64,000 bases of DNA from 4572-123 sp002084545 (GTDB lineage: Bacteria > Desulfobacterota > Desulfobacteria > Desulfobacterales > 4572-123): positions 8,559-72,558 of the forward strand of contig JAOZSJ010000002.1 of assembly GCA_029939715.1 (NCBI GenBank), read 5' to 3'. Position numbers and translations under genes: made by a program. Below are positions 34,977 through 43,821 of this stretch, one piece after another. The notes under the pieces were generated by a model. It searched no databases. It had not been told where the DNA came from and saw nothing but the letters and a program-made list of their open reading frames with translations. Every line of letters begins with the position of its first letter. The first letter of the stretch is position 1.

Positions 34977-35713
34977 TCCTTATAACCGTATTCGCGAATC
35001 CATTTCAGAAGTTCTCTTGCATTTCTTGAACAGCATAAAACACCGTCAATAAGTACCTGCCCTTTGTCGGCGGTTATATAGTCCAGAATATGTCCGGTAT
35101 GGGTAATGACCAGTGCTGATTTTGCATTGGCCTCAATAATGTTTTTGTGCGGTATTTCACGAATACATCGAACACCCCGATTCAAAAGCTTGTTGATGGT
35201 TTCTCCCAGAAGAATGATACTCTCGAGATCCACACCCGATTCAGGTTCATCCAGCAAAACAAGGTCGGGCTGCTGTGCCGTTAGCTGAAGCAGCTCGGAA
35301 CGTTTTATCTCCCCGCCGGAAAAATCCTGATTAACATCCCGCTCCAAAAAATTAGAAAATCGTAAATCCTGGGCCAGATCCTCAACATCAATCCGTCTGC
35401 CGTTTCCGCATATTTCAACGATATCCCTGGTTTTCAGACCATTTATCGTCGGGGGCCTCTGAAACATCACGCCTATTCCGAGCCGGGCCCGTTCATGAAC
35501 AGGCATATAGGTGATATCCTCACCCTTGAATGTAATTTTCCCATGGGTAACGCGATACCCGGAAAATCCCATCAGAGTCATCATCAGGCTTGTCTTGCCC
35601 GATCCGTTGGGACCAAAGAGGACATGGGTTTCCCCTTTAGGGATTTCCATATTGATATTTTTTAATATCGGTTTTCCACCGACTTCAACTTTGAGTTCTT
35701 CAATTTGAAGCAT
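34955..35713 (-). CDS. sufC: Fe-S cluster assembly ATPase SufC
   Basis: A 252-residue ABC-type ATPase: Walker A LFGPNGSGKTS, signature FSGGEIKRSELLQ (SufC-typical) and Walker B LVLLDEPESGVD. It is soluble and partners the SufB/D-like protein encoded by the overlapping gene. RNase P RNA lies about 70 bp upstream on the same strand. Confidence 0.93.
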   Translation of the reverse strand: MLQIEELKVEVGGKPILKNINMEIPKGETHVLFGPNGSGKTSLMMTLMGFSGYRVTHGKITFKGEDITYMPVHERARLGIGVMFQRPPTINGLKTRDIVEICGNGRRIDVEDLAQDLRFSNFLERDVNQDFSGGEIKRSELLQLTAQQPDLVLLDEPESGVDLESIILLGETINKLLNRGVRCIREIPHKNIIEANAKSALVITHTGHILDYITADKGQVLIDGVLCCSRNARELLKWIREYGYKECVRCAI

Positions 35714-35783
35714 TTATTCAACTCCATGACATATCAGGTTATGGGTCATTTGTTGTACGATTTATACTAAAAGGGGAGAAAAT

Positions 35784-36219
<436 letters not shown>

Positions 36220-36224
36220 AAATT

Positions 36225-36953
36225 TTAATTTTCAGTTTCAAGGCTCAAATTTCCCTGCCAATAAATAATCCGGTCACAATGAGGGCAGAATTTCAAGCTG
36301 TCGCAACGCTGAATTTCATTATATGCCTGTGGCGGAATATTCATGTGGCATCCCTGACATACGGCATTATTTACCGGAACAATGGCGGCCCCGAAAACTT
36401 TTCCGTTGACCTTTAAAAATTTTTTCAAAATATCAGGTTCTATTCCCTCGCAGCCGCCTTGCCAGTCTTGCCGCAAATTGACAAGTTTTTCATTATCCAT
36501 GGAGGCTTGACTCTGGATCTTTTCTTTTTCGGCCTTTATCTCTTCGCCGATCAGCATGAAGTCCTTTTTTTGGTCATTAATACCTTTTTCCAATTCATCA
36601 ATTTGTTCAAGACTGTCAAGCATCTGTTCTTCGGTTTTGGAAATTTTTAACTTCAATTCATCGATTTCTTTCAGCATGCTCCTGTATTCACGATTTGTTT
36701 TGACCACTTTCATTTTTTCCTGGCTTTTATTTATCATGGATTGACTGGTCTGTATCTCCACGTCATATTCACGATATTCCTTTTTTTTGATTTCCAGGGC
36801 GGCTGAATCTTCTTCAATTTTTTTTTCATGAAATTCAAACTGTTTATCGAGTTCCTTGAGTTTTTTTTTAACATCATCCAGTCTGTGGGTTATTTCACTA
36901 ATCCGGGCTTCAATCGTTTGAAGTTTTACTAAGCGCTTTATCTGATCCTTCAT
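36225..36953 (-). CDS. coiled-coil protein with C4-type zinc ribbon (CdsZ/DUF164-like)
   Basis: About 242 residues. A long antiparallel coiled coil (about 5-170) is followed by a C-terminal zinc ribbon with CQGCHMNIP and CPHCDR. This is the widespread C4 zinc-ribbon family that is often next to a Nif3-like gene and rnpB, as here. The start may be the ATG at 36953 or a GTG three codons earlier. The function is unsettled; nucleic-acid binding is suggested for the family. Confidence 0.88.
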   Translation of the reverse strand: MKDQIKRLVKLQTIEARISEITHRLDDVKKKLKELDKQFEFHEKKIEEDSAALEIKKKEYREYDVEIQTSQSMINKSQEKMKVVKTNREYRSMLKEIDELKLKISKTEEQMLDSLEQIDELEKGINDQKKDFMLIGEEIKAEKEKIQSQASMDNEKLVNLRQDWQGGCEGIEPDILKKFLKVNGKVFGAAIVPVNNAVCQGCHMNIPPQAYNEIQRCDSLKFCPHCDRIIYWQGNLSLETEN

Positions 36954-37083
36954 ACTTACCACTCACCACCTGTTTATTAATGGTTAAATAAAATGTTTAT
37001 ACAATAGTGAATCAATCGCTTTATCTAAAAAGCATAATACCTGACATAGCATAATGCAAGTTCACGGTTATTTTTTCTCGGCA

Positions 37084-37932
37084 TTATCTTTTTTTTAAAA
37101 TCCTTAATATCGAATCATCAAAATTCCAGAATGGATCTTGTTCAATCATGCAGGCTTCGACACCTATATCCATTCTATTGTCAACAGTCATCTTGCGCAG
37201 CCGTTTTACAACGGTATCTATGATTAAATGCTCTGATGCAAAATGCCCTATATCTATTAGCCCCAGATTAGCGGATTCAACATCCCTGGCATTATGATAT
37301 CCTAAATCCCCGCTTATATAAACCTGGGCCCCGGAGGAAAAAAAATGATTCATCAGTCCTGAGCCGCTGCCGCCGCAGACTGCCGCTTTAAAAACACGCA
37401 GATCCGGATTTCCGGCAATCCTGATATTTTCAAGACCAAGTTTTTCCCTTACAATCCCACTGAAATCCTTGAGAGACATCTCCTCTTCAAGCTCGCCGAT
37501 TCGTCCCAGTCCACGGCGGCTTTCCGAGTTTTTTTCCCCGGCGGTTTCCTCAAGTATAGATGTGTTTTTCAATCCGATTCGCGCGGCCAGCACATCATTT
37601 ACACCTCCCGATACGGCATCAAGATTTGTGTGTGCTGTAAATATCGCGATTTTGTTTTGGATCGCCCTGTGGATAATACTGCCGACGGCAGTATTTAAAT
37701 CAATTGATTTCAGCGGTTTAAAGATAAGAGGGTGATGTGTAACTATAAGATCCACATCGCTATCGCAGGCAGCGGCCATCACTTGTGGGGCAGGATCAAG
37801 TGCAATCCAGATTTTGTGCACATTCCATTCAGTCAATCCTACCTGCAACCCGACATTATCCCAGTTTTCGGCAAGATCAGGCGGGGCGATCGTGTCCATC
37901 ATGGTAATGATATCGGCGACATTGGCTTTCAT
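37084..37932 (-). CDS. Nif3-like dinuclear metal-centre protein
   Basis: A 282-residue NIF3/YbgI family protein. Metal ligands are seen in VTHHPLIFKPL, FTAHTNLDAV and DIGHFASEH. The member group has been called GTP cyclohydrolase I type 2, but the reaction is not firmly known. The ATG at 37932 follows AGGAAAG; the frame extends to 37968. It is upstream of the zinc-ribbon gene by 130 bp, on the same strand. Confidence 0.9.
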   Translation of the reverse strand: MKANVADIITMMDTIAPPDLAENWDNVGLQVGLTEWNVHKIWIALDPAPQVMAAACDSDVDLIVTHHPLIFKPLKSIDLNTAVGSIIHRAIQNKIAIFTAHTNLDAVSGGVNDVLAARIGLKNTSILEETAGEKNSESRRGLGRIGELEEEMSLKDFSGIVREKLGLENIRIAGNPDLRVFKAAVCGGSGSGLMNHFFSSGAQVYISGDLGYHNARDVESANLGLIDIGHFASEHLIIDTVVKRLRKMTVDNRMDIGVEACMIEQDPFWNFDDSILRILKKR

Positions 37933-38016
37933 GGCAAATTCTTTCCTGTCGGCATGGATGGATAGCAAAAAAAGTCTTGAAGCAAATCATACTTTGCCGG
38001 GCTTCGGATGAAATTT

Positions 38017-38050
38017 AAAAAAAAAGCGTGGTGTATTGTGATCACCACGC
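38017..38050 (-). terminator. intrinsic terminator downstream of tRNA-Met
   Basis: On the minus strand the stem GCGTGGTG/CACCACGC (38026-38033 with 38043-38050, 9-nt loop) is followed by nine or more Ts. It lies about 100 bp after the tRNA-Met gene. Confidence 0.75.
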
Positions 38051-38146
38051 CTTTTCAGCTTTATATTCAAAACAGTAAAACAGCCTCATTTTCCACCTTT
38101 CTCAATATTGCATATTTGATTTCCGCCTGTTTGAAAAATTAGGATA

Positions 38147-38219
38147 TGGGCCCACCTGGAATCGAACCAGGGACCTACCGGTTATGAGCCGGTGGCTCTG
38201 CCAGCTGAGCTATAGGCCC
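38147..38219 (-). tRNA. tRNA with CAT anticodon, probably elongator tRNA-Met
   Basis: A 73-nt cloverleaf. The acceptor stem is GGGCCTA with TGGGCCC, the D-loop region AGCTCAGCTGGCAGAG, the anticodon loop CTCATAA (CAT) and the T-arm GGTTCGATTCC. The 3' CCA is not encoded. A CAT anticodon can also belong to tRNA-Ile2 or initiator tRNA; the acceptor has a paired first base, so it is not the initiator. Met over Ile2 is a likely but not certain call. Confidence 0.9.
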
Positions 38220-38370
38220 ATACGACAAACTAGCGCTAAGTCGAAAGTTTAAAAAATATCGAGCAATAGTTATTTTGTTCGCTCAAGGTTCGTGGAGCAA
38301 ATAACTTGGATTTCTTACTAACTTCAGAAAATTCTTTTGTCAAGTATTATAGTCGTTGTAATTCGATTTT

Positions 38371-40308
38371 TCAAATTTCAATAAAACTTTTTAATTTACG
38401 ACTACGCGTCGGATGCCTCAGTTTTCTCAATGCCTTGGCTTCAATCTGCCTTATCCGTTCACGGGTAACAGCGAAATCCTGTCCCACCTCTTCAAGGGTA
38501 TGGTCTGCTTTTTCCCCGATACCGAAACGCATCCGAAGTACTTTTTCTTCGCGGGGAGTCAGTGTCGCAAGAACTTTTCGTGTCTGTTCGGCCAGATTCA
38601 GGCTGACCGCGGCATCCGAGGGCAGTACAAATTTTTTGTCTTCGATAAAGTCTCCCAGATGACTGTCCTCTTCCTCTCCGATCGGTGTTTCCAGGGAAAT
38701 AGGTTCTCTGGCTATTTTTAATACCTTGCGAACCTTTTCCAGTGGGATTTCCATTTTCTCGGCAATTTCGGCGGGCTTTGGTTCTCTCCCAAGTTCCTGT
38801 ACCAGATAGCGGGAAGTCCGGATCAATTTATTAATGGTTTCAATCATATGAACCGGAATACGTATGGTTCTGGCCTGGTCCGCAATGGCGCGTGTAATGG
38901 CCTGACGTATCCACCAGGTTGCATAGGTGCTGAATTTATATCCCCTGCGATATTCAAACTTATCAACCGCCTTCATCAACCCGATGTTGCCTTCTTGAAT
39001 CAGATCCAGAAACTGCAATCCCCTGTTGGTATATTTTTTGGCAATACTGACAACAAGCCGCAGGTTGGCCTTAATCAATTCACTTTTAGCCAGCTTAGCC
39101 TTCCACCTGCCATCGTCGACACCGGAGATAATTCGTTTTAAGCTCCGGCTGTTGGCTTTTATTAAATTTTCTTTTTCATCCTGCTCTTCCTGGATTCTTT
39201 TCAAATCGCAAAAAATTAAAGCCCGGTCTTCTTTTTCCAAATCACAGCGGGGTCCGGACCATTTTAAAAATATATCTTCCGATTTCAAATTTTCCCGAAG
39301 TTCGGTAACAGATACGCCCAAACTTTCCGCACACATGCTTACCAGCTTATTTCTGGTATCAAACCACTCAATATGCTCCCTGATATTTTTCTCTATCTTA
39401 TCGATCATACTGCTTTCCAGGCGCCATCCCTGCAAGGCCTCGAATATCTTGGTGCACCGCCGCGCTATACATCTTCGAATTCTGCGCTGTTCATCGGAAG
39501 CATAATTATTTGAAAACAGTTTGTATCGATACTCCCTGTTTTCCGCATCTATATTTCGAATAACATTGATGGTATTCAGGAAGCTTTCTATCTGCAGGAT
39601 TTCATCAACATAAGTATCGCCCTCATCAATATCTCTCAATACATGCTTGGGACGCAGTTCTCCTTTTTCAATATGATCCGCCAGATCAAAGATACATTTA
39701 ACGCCGATCGTTGTTTCAAGCAAGGATTTCAGAACATTCTGTTCACCGGCTTCGATTTTTTTGGCTATCTCCACCTCTCCTTCACGGCTTAAGAGTGTCA
39801 CCATTCCCATCTCACGCAGATACATCTTGACCGGATCAGTGACTGCACTGAATTCATTGACCGAAGCGCTTTTGCTCTTGGCGGTTTTTGCCGCGGTCTT
39901 CTTTTTGACCGTTAAAATACTTTGTTTTTCCTCGTCCACGATCTTTACATTCAGTTTATCAAAAAGAATCAGGGTATCATCTATCTGTTCCGCGGAAAGC
40001 ATATCTTCCGGAAGTGCTTTATTAATTTCGTTATAAGACAAATAACCCTGGTCTTGACCTTTCAGAACCAATTCATGTATCGCCTTTTTATTGATCACGA
40101 TTTTATCACCCTGCTTTTGAACCGCATTTTTCCGGGTACGTTTTTTTTTAATTTTTCCTTTTTTCTCTTTAGATTGCGCCCTGCCGCTTTTAGAACCGGA
40201 TTTAGCGGGTTTCTTTTTTGCATCTTGATTTGTCCCTGTGCTTTTTTGGGCAGCCATTTTTGTTTCCTTTAGTGACTCATTTACTTTTTCAACGGATTTT
40301 CCGGCCAT
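38371..40308 (-). CDS. rpoD: RNA polymerase sigma factor RpoD (sigma-70)
   Basis: A 645-residue primary sigma factor. It has a Lys-rich N-terminal extension (20-65), region 1.1 (about 70-130), region 1.2 (DPVKMYLREMG), a non-conserved insert, region 2 (NLRLVVSIAKKYTNRG, YATWWIRQAITRAI), region 3 and region 4 with the helix-turn-helix VTRERIRQIEAKALRKL. GGAGG lies nine bases before the ATG. It follows dnaG on the same strand, with the dispersed repeat (40353-40477) filling the gap, so it may need its own promoter. Confidence 0.98.
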   Translation of the reverse strand: MAGKSVEKVNESLKETKMAAQKSTGTNQDAKKKPAKSGSKSGRAQSKEKKGKIKKKRTRKNAVQKQGDKIVINKKAIHELVLKGQDQGYLSYNEINKALPEDMLSAEQIDDTLILFDKLNVKIVDEEKQSILTVKKKTAAKTAKSKSASVNEFSAVTDPVKMYLREMGMVTLLSREGEVEIAKKIEAGEQNVLKSLLETTIGVKCIFDLADHIEKGELRPKHVLRDIDEGDTYVDEILQIESFLNTINVIRNIDAENREYRYKLFSNNYASDEQRRIRRCIARRCTKIFEALQGWRLESSMIDKIEKNIREHIEWFDTRNKLVSMCAESLGVSVTELRENLKSEDIFLKWSGPRCDLEKEDRALIFCDLKRIQEEQDEKENLIKANSRSLKRIISGVDDGRWKAKLAKSELIKANLRLVVSIAKKYTNRGLQFLDLIQEGNIGLMKAVDKFEYRRGYKFSTYATWWIRQAITRAIADQARTIRIPVHMIETINKLIRTSRYLVQELGREPKPAEIAEKMEIPLEKVRKVLKIAREPISLETPIGEEEDSHLGDFIEDKKFVLPSDAAVSLNLAEQTRKVLATLTPREEKVLRMRFGIGEKADHTLEEVGQDFAVTRERIRQIEAKALRKLRHPTRSRKLKSFIEI

Positions 40309-40352
40309 AGATTAAAGCCTCCTGCAACACCGACAAATTTTGGGTAATGATT

Positions 40353-40477
40353 GACGGTCCCGTAAAAAGTCCAACTTCTTCGTTGCGCTGCATTTCGTAA
40401 TCATTCAACGTACGCTAAGTACGCCTCATGATTACAAAATTTGCACGCCTTGAATTTGAACCTTTTACGAGACCGTC
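40353..40477. repeat. dispersed repeat with inverted ends, copy 1
   Basis: The ends GACGGTCCCGTAAAAAG and CTTTTACGAGACCGTC are near-perfect inverted repeats. The reverse complement of the whole unit matches 62694-62819 over most of its length, including a shared stretch around GCAAATTTTGTAATCA. It fills the gap between dnaG and rpoD, and its last base is the first base of the dnaG stop codon. Confidence 0.9.
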
Positions 40478-42354
40478 TAAATTCGACTTTTTACGAGTTT
40501 ATCATGATTAACTTTTGTATTTTTTACCAAATATTTTTTTCGTGCCTGAATCTGTTTTTGTTTCAGTAATTGCAAAAGCAATGCATGATCATTATTATTT
40601 TCAGCCGCTCTTATTTCCTTAAGCAAGTCATTATCACCACGCTTGCAACTGTTTTCGAACTGTGTCAGCAGTTTATTACAGCCGCTTTGATCCCAGTCGA
40701 CATCCTCGATTATAAGTGAAATCACCGTGCTTCGTATTTCCGGTTCGCTTATTGATGAGAGGATATCCGCAATGCGTCCGGAATTGTTTCTTTCCGATCC
40801 GGATATTTTTTTTTCACCCGCAGCCGTATTTTTTAGGATAATCATTTTTCCGATGGATCGCAAATTTTTATCTTCAAAATGATCAATTACATTACGTTTG
40901 ATGATTTCCGGTACAATCTCGGGAAACTGAAGAAGCATGGCAATAATTTGTTTTTCCAGGCGTATGCCTTTCCCCCCGCTGGATTTTTTATCGACCGGGC
41001 CGTTCTTCCCGTGTACTTCGAGTACCTGTAATTTATTTTTTTCCGACTTTGAAATTTTCCTGACTTTTTCTATAATCGCAACCTCGTCAACACCAATGCG
41101 TTCTGCAAGGTCTTTTATGTAGAGTGAGCGCTCCACATCGTCCCCAATGGCAGCAAGTGTATCCAGAAGGTCCGCAATAATTCTGATTTTGCCTTCGATG
41201 GAAAGGCCATGTTTCTTTACGGCCGAATCGATCAGAAACGGTATGATACCCAGTGCATGTCCGGCAAGTTCGACAAATCGTTCGGAGCCGAATTCAAGCA
41301 GGTATGAATCAGGATCATGACCGGTTGGCAGTACCATGATGCGGGCATCAACATACTCTTTCTTAAACAGTTCAATACTTCGCCGGGCCGCCTTGATTCC
41401 GGCCGCATCGGAATCATAAACAAGAATTACCTGACCTTGTTTGCCGATAATTCCTTTTAATATGCGTACATGCTCCGCGGTCATTGATGTTCCCAGGGTT
41501 GCAACAGCATTGGCTATCCGGTGCTGATGAAGAGCCAGAACATCAAAATACCCTTCTGCTATATATATTTTTTTATCGACTCTGGCAGGACGCCGGGCAG
41601 CATGAAGACCGTACAGGGAACGACTCTTGTTGTAGACCGGGGTTTCCGGCGAATTAAGGTACTTCGGCAGGGAATCATCCATGACCCGGCCGCCGAATCC
41701 GATAATCTGCATGCTGGAATTGAAAATAGGAAAAATAATACGGTCTCTGAAACGATCCCAGGTTCTGTTGCTGTTTTCTTTTGTAACAATCATGCCGGAT
41801 TTTTGAATCAGGGTTTGAGGCATTTTGTTTTTTGAAAAAACTTTAACCAGGCTGTCCCAGCTCCCGGGCGCATAGCCTAATTTAAAAGATTCAATAATCC
41901 GGTCCGTCATACCCCGCCGGTTCAGATATTTTCTGGCTTTATCCCCTTTGGTACTTTTCATCAGCATATGCTGATAAAATTCCATGATCCGGCGATTTAA
42001 TGCATAAAGGTTCTCTTTTTCCGAAATCCGTCTTTTCTGGGCCGGCGCCATTTGGGGCGTGGGGATCTCAATCCCGCAGCGCCTTGCCAGCATCCGGACC
42101 GCATCCGGGAAACTCATGCCGTCTTGCTTCATTAAAAAATTAAAAATATTTCCACCGACGCCGCATCCGAAGCAGTGGAATATCTGTTTATCAGGGTTGA
42201 CCGTAAACGATGGGGTTTTTTCCGAATGAAACGGGCAGAGCCCAACATAATTTTTGCCGGCTTTTTTTAATACCACCGATTCGGAAACAATCTCGATGAT
42301 ATCAGCGGCATTTTCTATGGTTCGAATTGTTTCTTCGGGAATAAAATTCGCCAA
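40477..42354 (-). CDS. dnaG: DNA primase
   Basis: About 625 residues. The N-terminal zinc finger shows CPFHSEKTPSFTV and CFGCGVGGN, and the Toprim core includes IAEGYFDVL and VYDSDAAG. The C-terminal helicase-binding domain is degenerate-looking. The start is probably TTG at 42354 (MANFIPEE in register, AAAGG nine bases upstream), though GTG 42363 is possible. The last seven codons and the stop lie inside repeat-family sequence, so the C-terminus seems to have been altered by it. No rpsU is found upstream, unlike the usual rpsU-dnaG-rpoD operon. Confidence 0.95.
   Translation of the reverse strand: MANFIPEETIRTIENAADIIEIVSESVVLKKAGKNYVGLCPFHSEKTPSFTVNPDKQIFHCFGCGVGGNIFNFLMKQDGMSFPDAVRMLARRCGIEIPTPQMAPAQKRRISEKENLYALNRRIMEFYQHMLMKSTKGDKARKYLNRRGMTDRIIESFKLGYAPGSWDSLVKVFSKNKMPQTLIQKSGMIVTKENSNRTWDRFRDRIIFPIFNSSMQIIGFGGRVMDDSLPKYLNSPETPVYNKSRSLYGLHAARRPARVDKKIYIAEGYFDVLALHQHRIANAVATLGTSMTAEHVRILKGIIGKQGQVILVYDSDAAGIKAARRSIELFKKEYVDARIMVLPTGHDPDSYLLEFGSERFVELAGHALGIIPFLIDSAVKKHGLSIEGKIRIIADLLDTLAAIGDDVERSLYIKDLAERIGVDEVAIIEKVRKISKSEKNKLQVLEVHGKNGPVDKKSSGGKGIRLEKQIIAMLLQFPEIVPEIIKRNVIDHFEDKNLRSIGKMIILKNTAAGEKKISGSERNNSGRIADILSSISEPEIRSTVISLIIEDVDWDQSGCNKLLTQFENSCKRGDNDLLKEIRAAENNNDHALLLQLLKQKQIQARKKYLVKNTKVNHDKLVKSRI
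40478..40504. repeat. 27-bp repeat motif at the 3' end of dnaG
   Basis: Matches 2493-2519 in 26 of 27 bases. It abuts the inverted-end repeat 40353-40477 and encodes the last residues of DnaG. Confidence 0.8.
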
Positions 42355-42453
42355 TGCACCCACCCTTTATTAACCGGGAAAGATAAGTACTGAACTTATC
42401 TCTGTCAATAGGATTTTGCGCCGCTGATAATTCAGGTTAAATGACAGAAGTGG

Positions 42454-43149
42454 CTATCTGCCGGCCAGAGGGCTTTTCTCAAACAGTTCTTCAAGTCCCG
42501 CAACAGCCATCTGACCGGCCGTAATCCACTTTCCACCTCTTTTTAGAAACTTTTTTAAATTCAAAAAATTTTTATCAAGAGATCTCTGAGTTTCATCAAA
42601 TTTCCCGCTCCATATGATGCGGCCGCTGTCAGCCCTGATAATATGAATATCAAATGTAACCGCGGCCGGGTCTTTTACTGAATAGTTTCGGCCAAGTCTT
42701 TCTTCAAATCGATATATATGCCCGGTTACTACCATATCGGCGTCAAGAATACGCCCGGTTTCCACAATCAGTTTTTTTTCCGACATTGTTTTTTGGCTTG
42801 AGTGTGTCAATTTTGAAATTACCCCAAGCGCGTTCGAAGATGGTATCATACGGCACCCCTTCTCCCGGCTGATCAATATTGTCAGATGACGGGCAAGAAG
42901 ATCTTCGGCATCCTTTGCAACTTTGCCAGTCATGTAGACTTTTCCATCCAAAGGGCAGCGAACACTCACATTGTCGCCGTAAACAGCCGCCATGTTTTTA
43001 AAAGGCAAAACAAGGACCGCTTCCATGTGTAATGATTCAGGAGAAGTTGTCAATGTACCGACCGTACTTTTACAACCATTTCCAAAAACACAAATCGTGA
43101 CTCCAAGTATTATGTAACAGATAACTTTATATATTGCTGTTTTCGGCAT
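42454..43149 (-). CDS. putative lipoprotein, LpoB/FlgO-like
   Basis: A 231-residue exported protein. The N-terminus is a hydrophobic signal (about 8-24) ending in FGNGC with Cys26, a weak lipobox. The remainder resembles the curli-assembly/FlgO/LpoB fold: VLPFKNMA, a long helix, then GRILDADMVVTGHIYRF and DSGRIIWSGKF. Such proteins sit at the outer membrane. It lies between hisB and dnaG on the same strand. The exact role is unknown. Confidence 0.72.
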   Translation of the reverse strand: MPKTAIYKVICYIILGVTICVFGNGCKSTVGTLTTSPESLHMEAVLVLPFKNMAAVYGDNVSVRCPLDGKVYMTGKVAKDAEDLLARHLTILISREKGCRMIPSSNALGVISKLTHSSQKTMSEKKLIVETGRILDADMVVTGHIYRFEERLGRNYSVKDPAAVTFDIHIIRADSGRIIWSGKFDETQRSLDKNFLNLKKFLKRGGKWITAGQMAVAGLEELFEKSPLAGR

Positions 43150-43178
43150 ATGGGCAGACCGTGGATAAATTGAATGTT

Positions 43179-43793
43179 TTATAATATTCCTTTTGAGGAA
43201 CGAACATCGGCAAGGCGCTTGTCAAAGGAGACGGCATGATCAAGGGATCGCCCGAGTGCCTTGAAAACCGCTTCCATGACATGGTGGTCGTTTTCACCGT
43301 ATTTAACGTTAATATGAAGATTCAGCCCCCCTTTTACGGACAGGGATCTGAAAAATTCCTTGGCCAGGGCAGGGTCAAAAACAGTGCCTGCATTCATGGC
43401 GTCAGGAATATGGTAAACAAGAAAAGGGCGATTTGACAAATCAACGGTCACCTCCGCAAGCGCGTCATCCATGGGTGTAACCGCATGCCCGAACCGGTTG
43501 ATTCTCTTGCGATTCCCCAACGCTTTATCAAAGACGCTGCCTAAAACAAGCCCGACATCCTCAACCGTATGATGGAAATCAACATCCAGGTCACCCCGGG
43601 CCCTGATAAGAAGATCAAAAAAACCGTGGACCGAGAATAATGTAAGCATGTGATCAAAGAAAGGGATTCCCGTATTCACATCGGCCTTTCCACTGCCGTC
43701 CAGGTTTAATTCGACCCTGATGTTTGTTTCATTTGTCTCGCGGTCAATAGATGCCTGCCGTCGTTTAGATTGCTTTACCGGTATATTCTCCAC
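43179..43793 (-). CDS. hisB: imidazoleglycerol-phosphate dehydratase
   Basis: A 204-residue single-function HisB. Manganese-site histidines are visible in FHHTVEDVG and GENDHHVMEAVFK, and FFDHMLTLFSVHG is typical. It dehydrates imidazole glycerol phosphate to imidazole acetol phosphate in histidine synthesis. No other his gene is in the window, so the pathway is scattered. The gene lies 28 bp after the HD-GYP regulator. Confidence 0.96.
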   Translation of the reverse strand: MENIPVKQSKRRQASIDRETNETNIRVELNLDGSGKADVNTGIPFFDHMLTLFSVHGFFDLLIRARGDLDVDFHHTVEDVGLVLGSVFDKALGNRKRINRFGHAVTPMDDALAEVTVDLSNRPFLVYHIPDAMNAGTVFDPALAKEFFRSLSVKGGLNLHINVKYGENDHHVMEAVFKALGRSLDHAVSFDKRLADVRSSKGIL

Positions 43794-43821
43794 AATTCAC
43801 TCCATTGATATTTACAGTTAA

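Noticed and set aside
38147..38219. Initiator tRNA-fMet
   Set aside because: The first acceptor pair is G-C, whereas bacterial initiator tRNAs have a C-A mismatch there; the anticodon fits elongator Met or Ile2.
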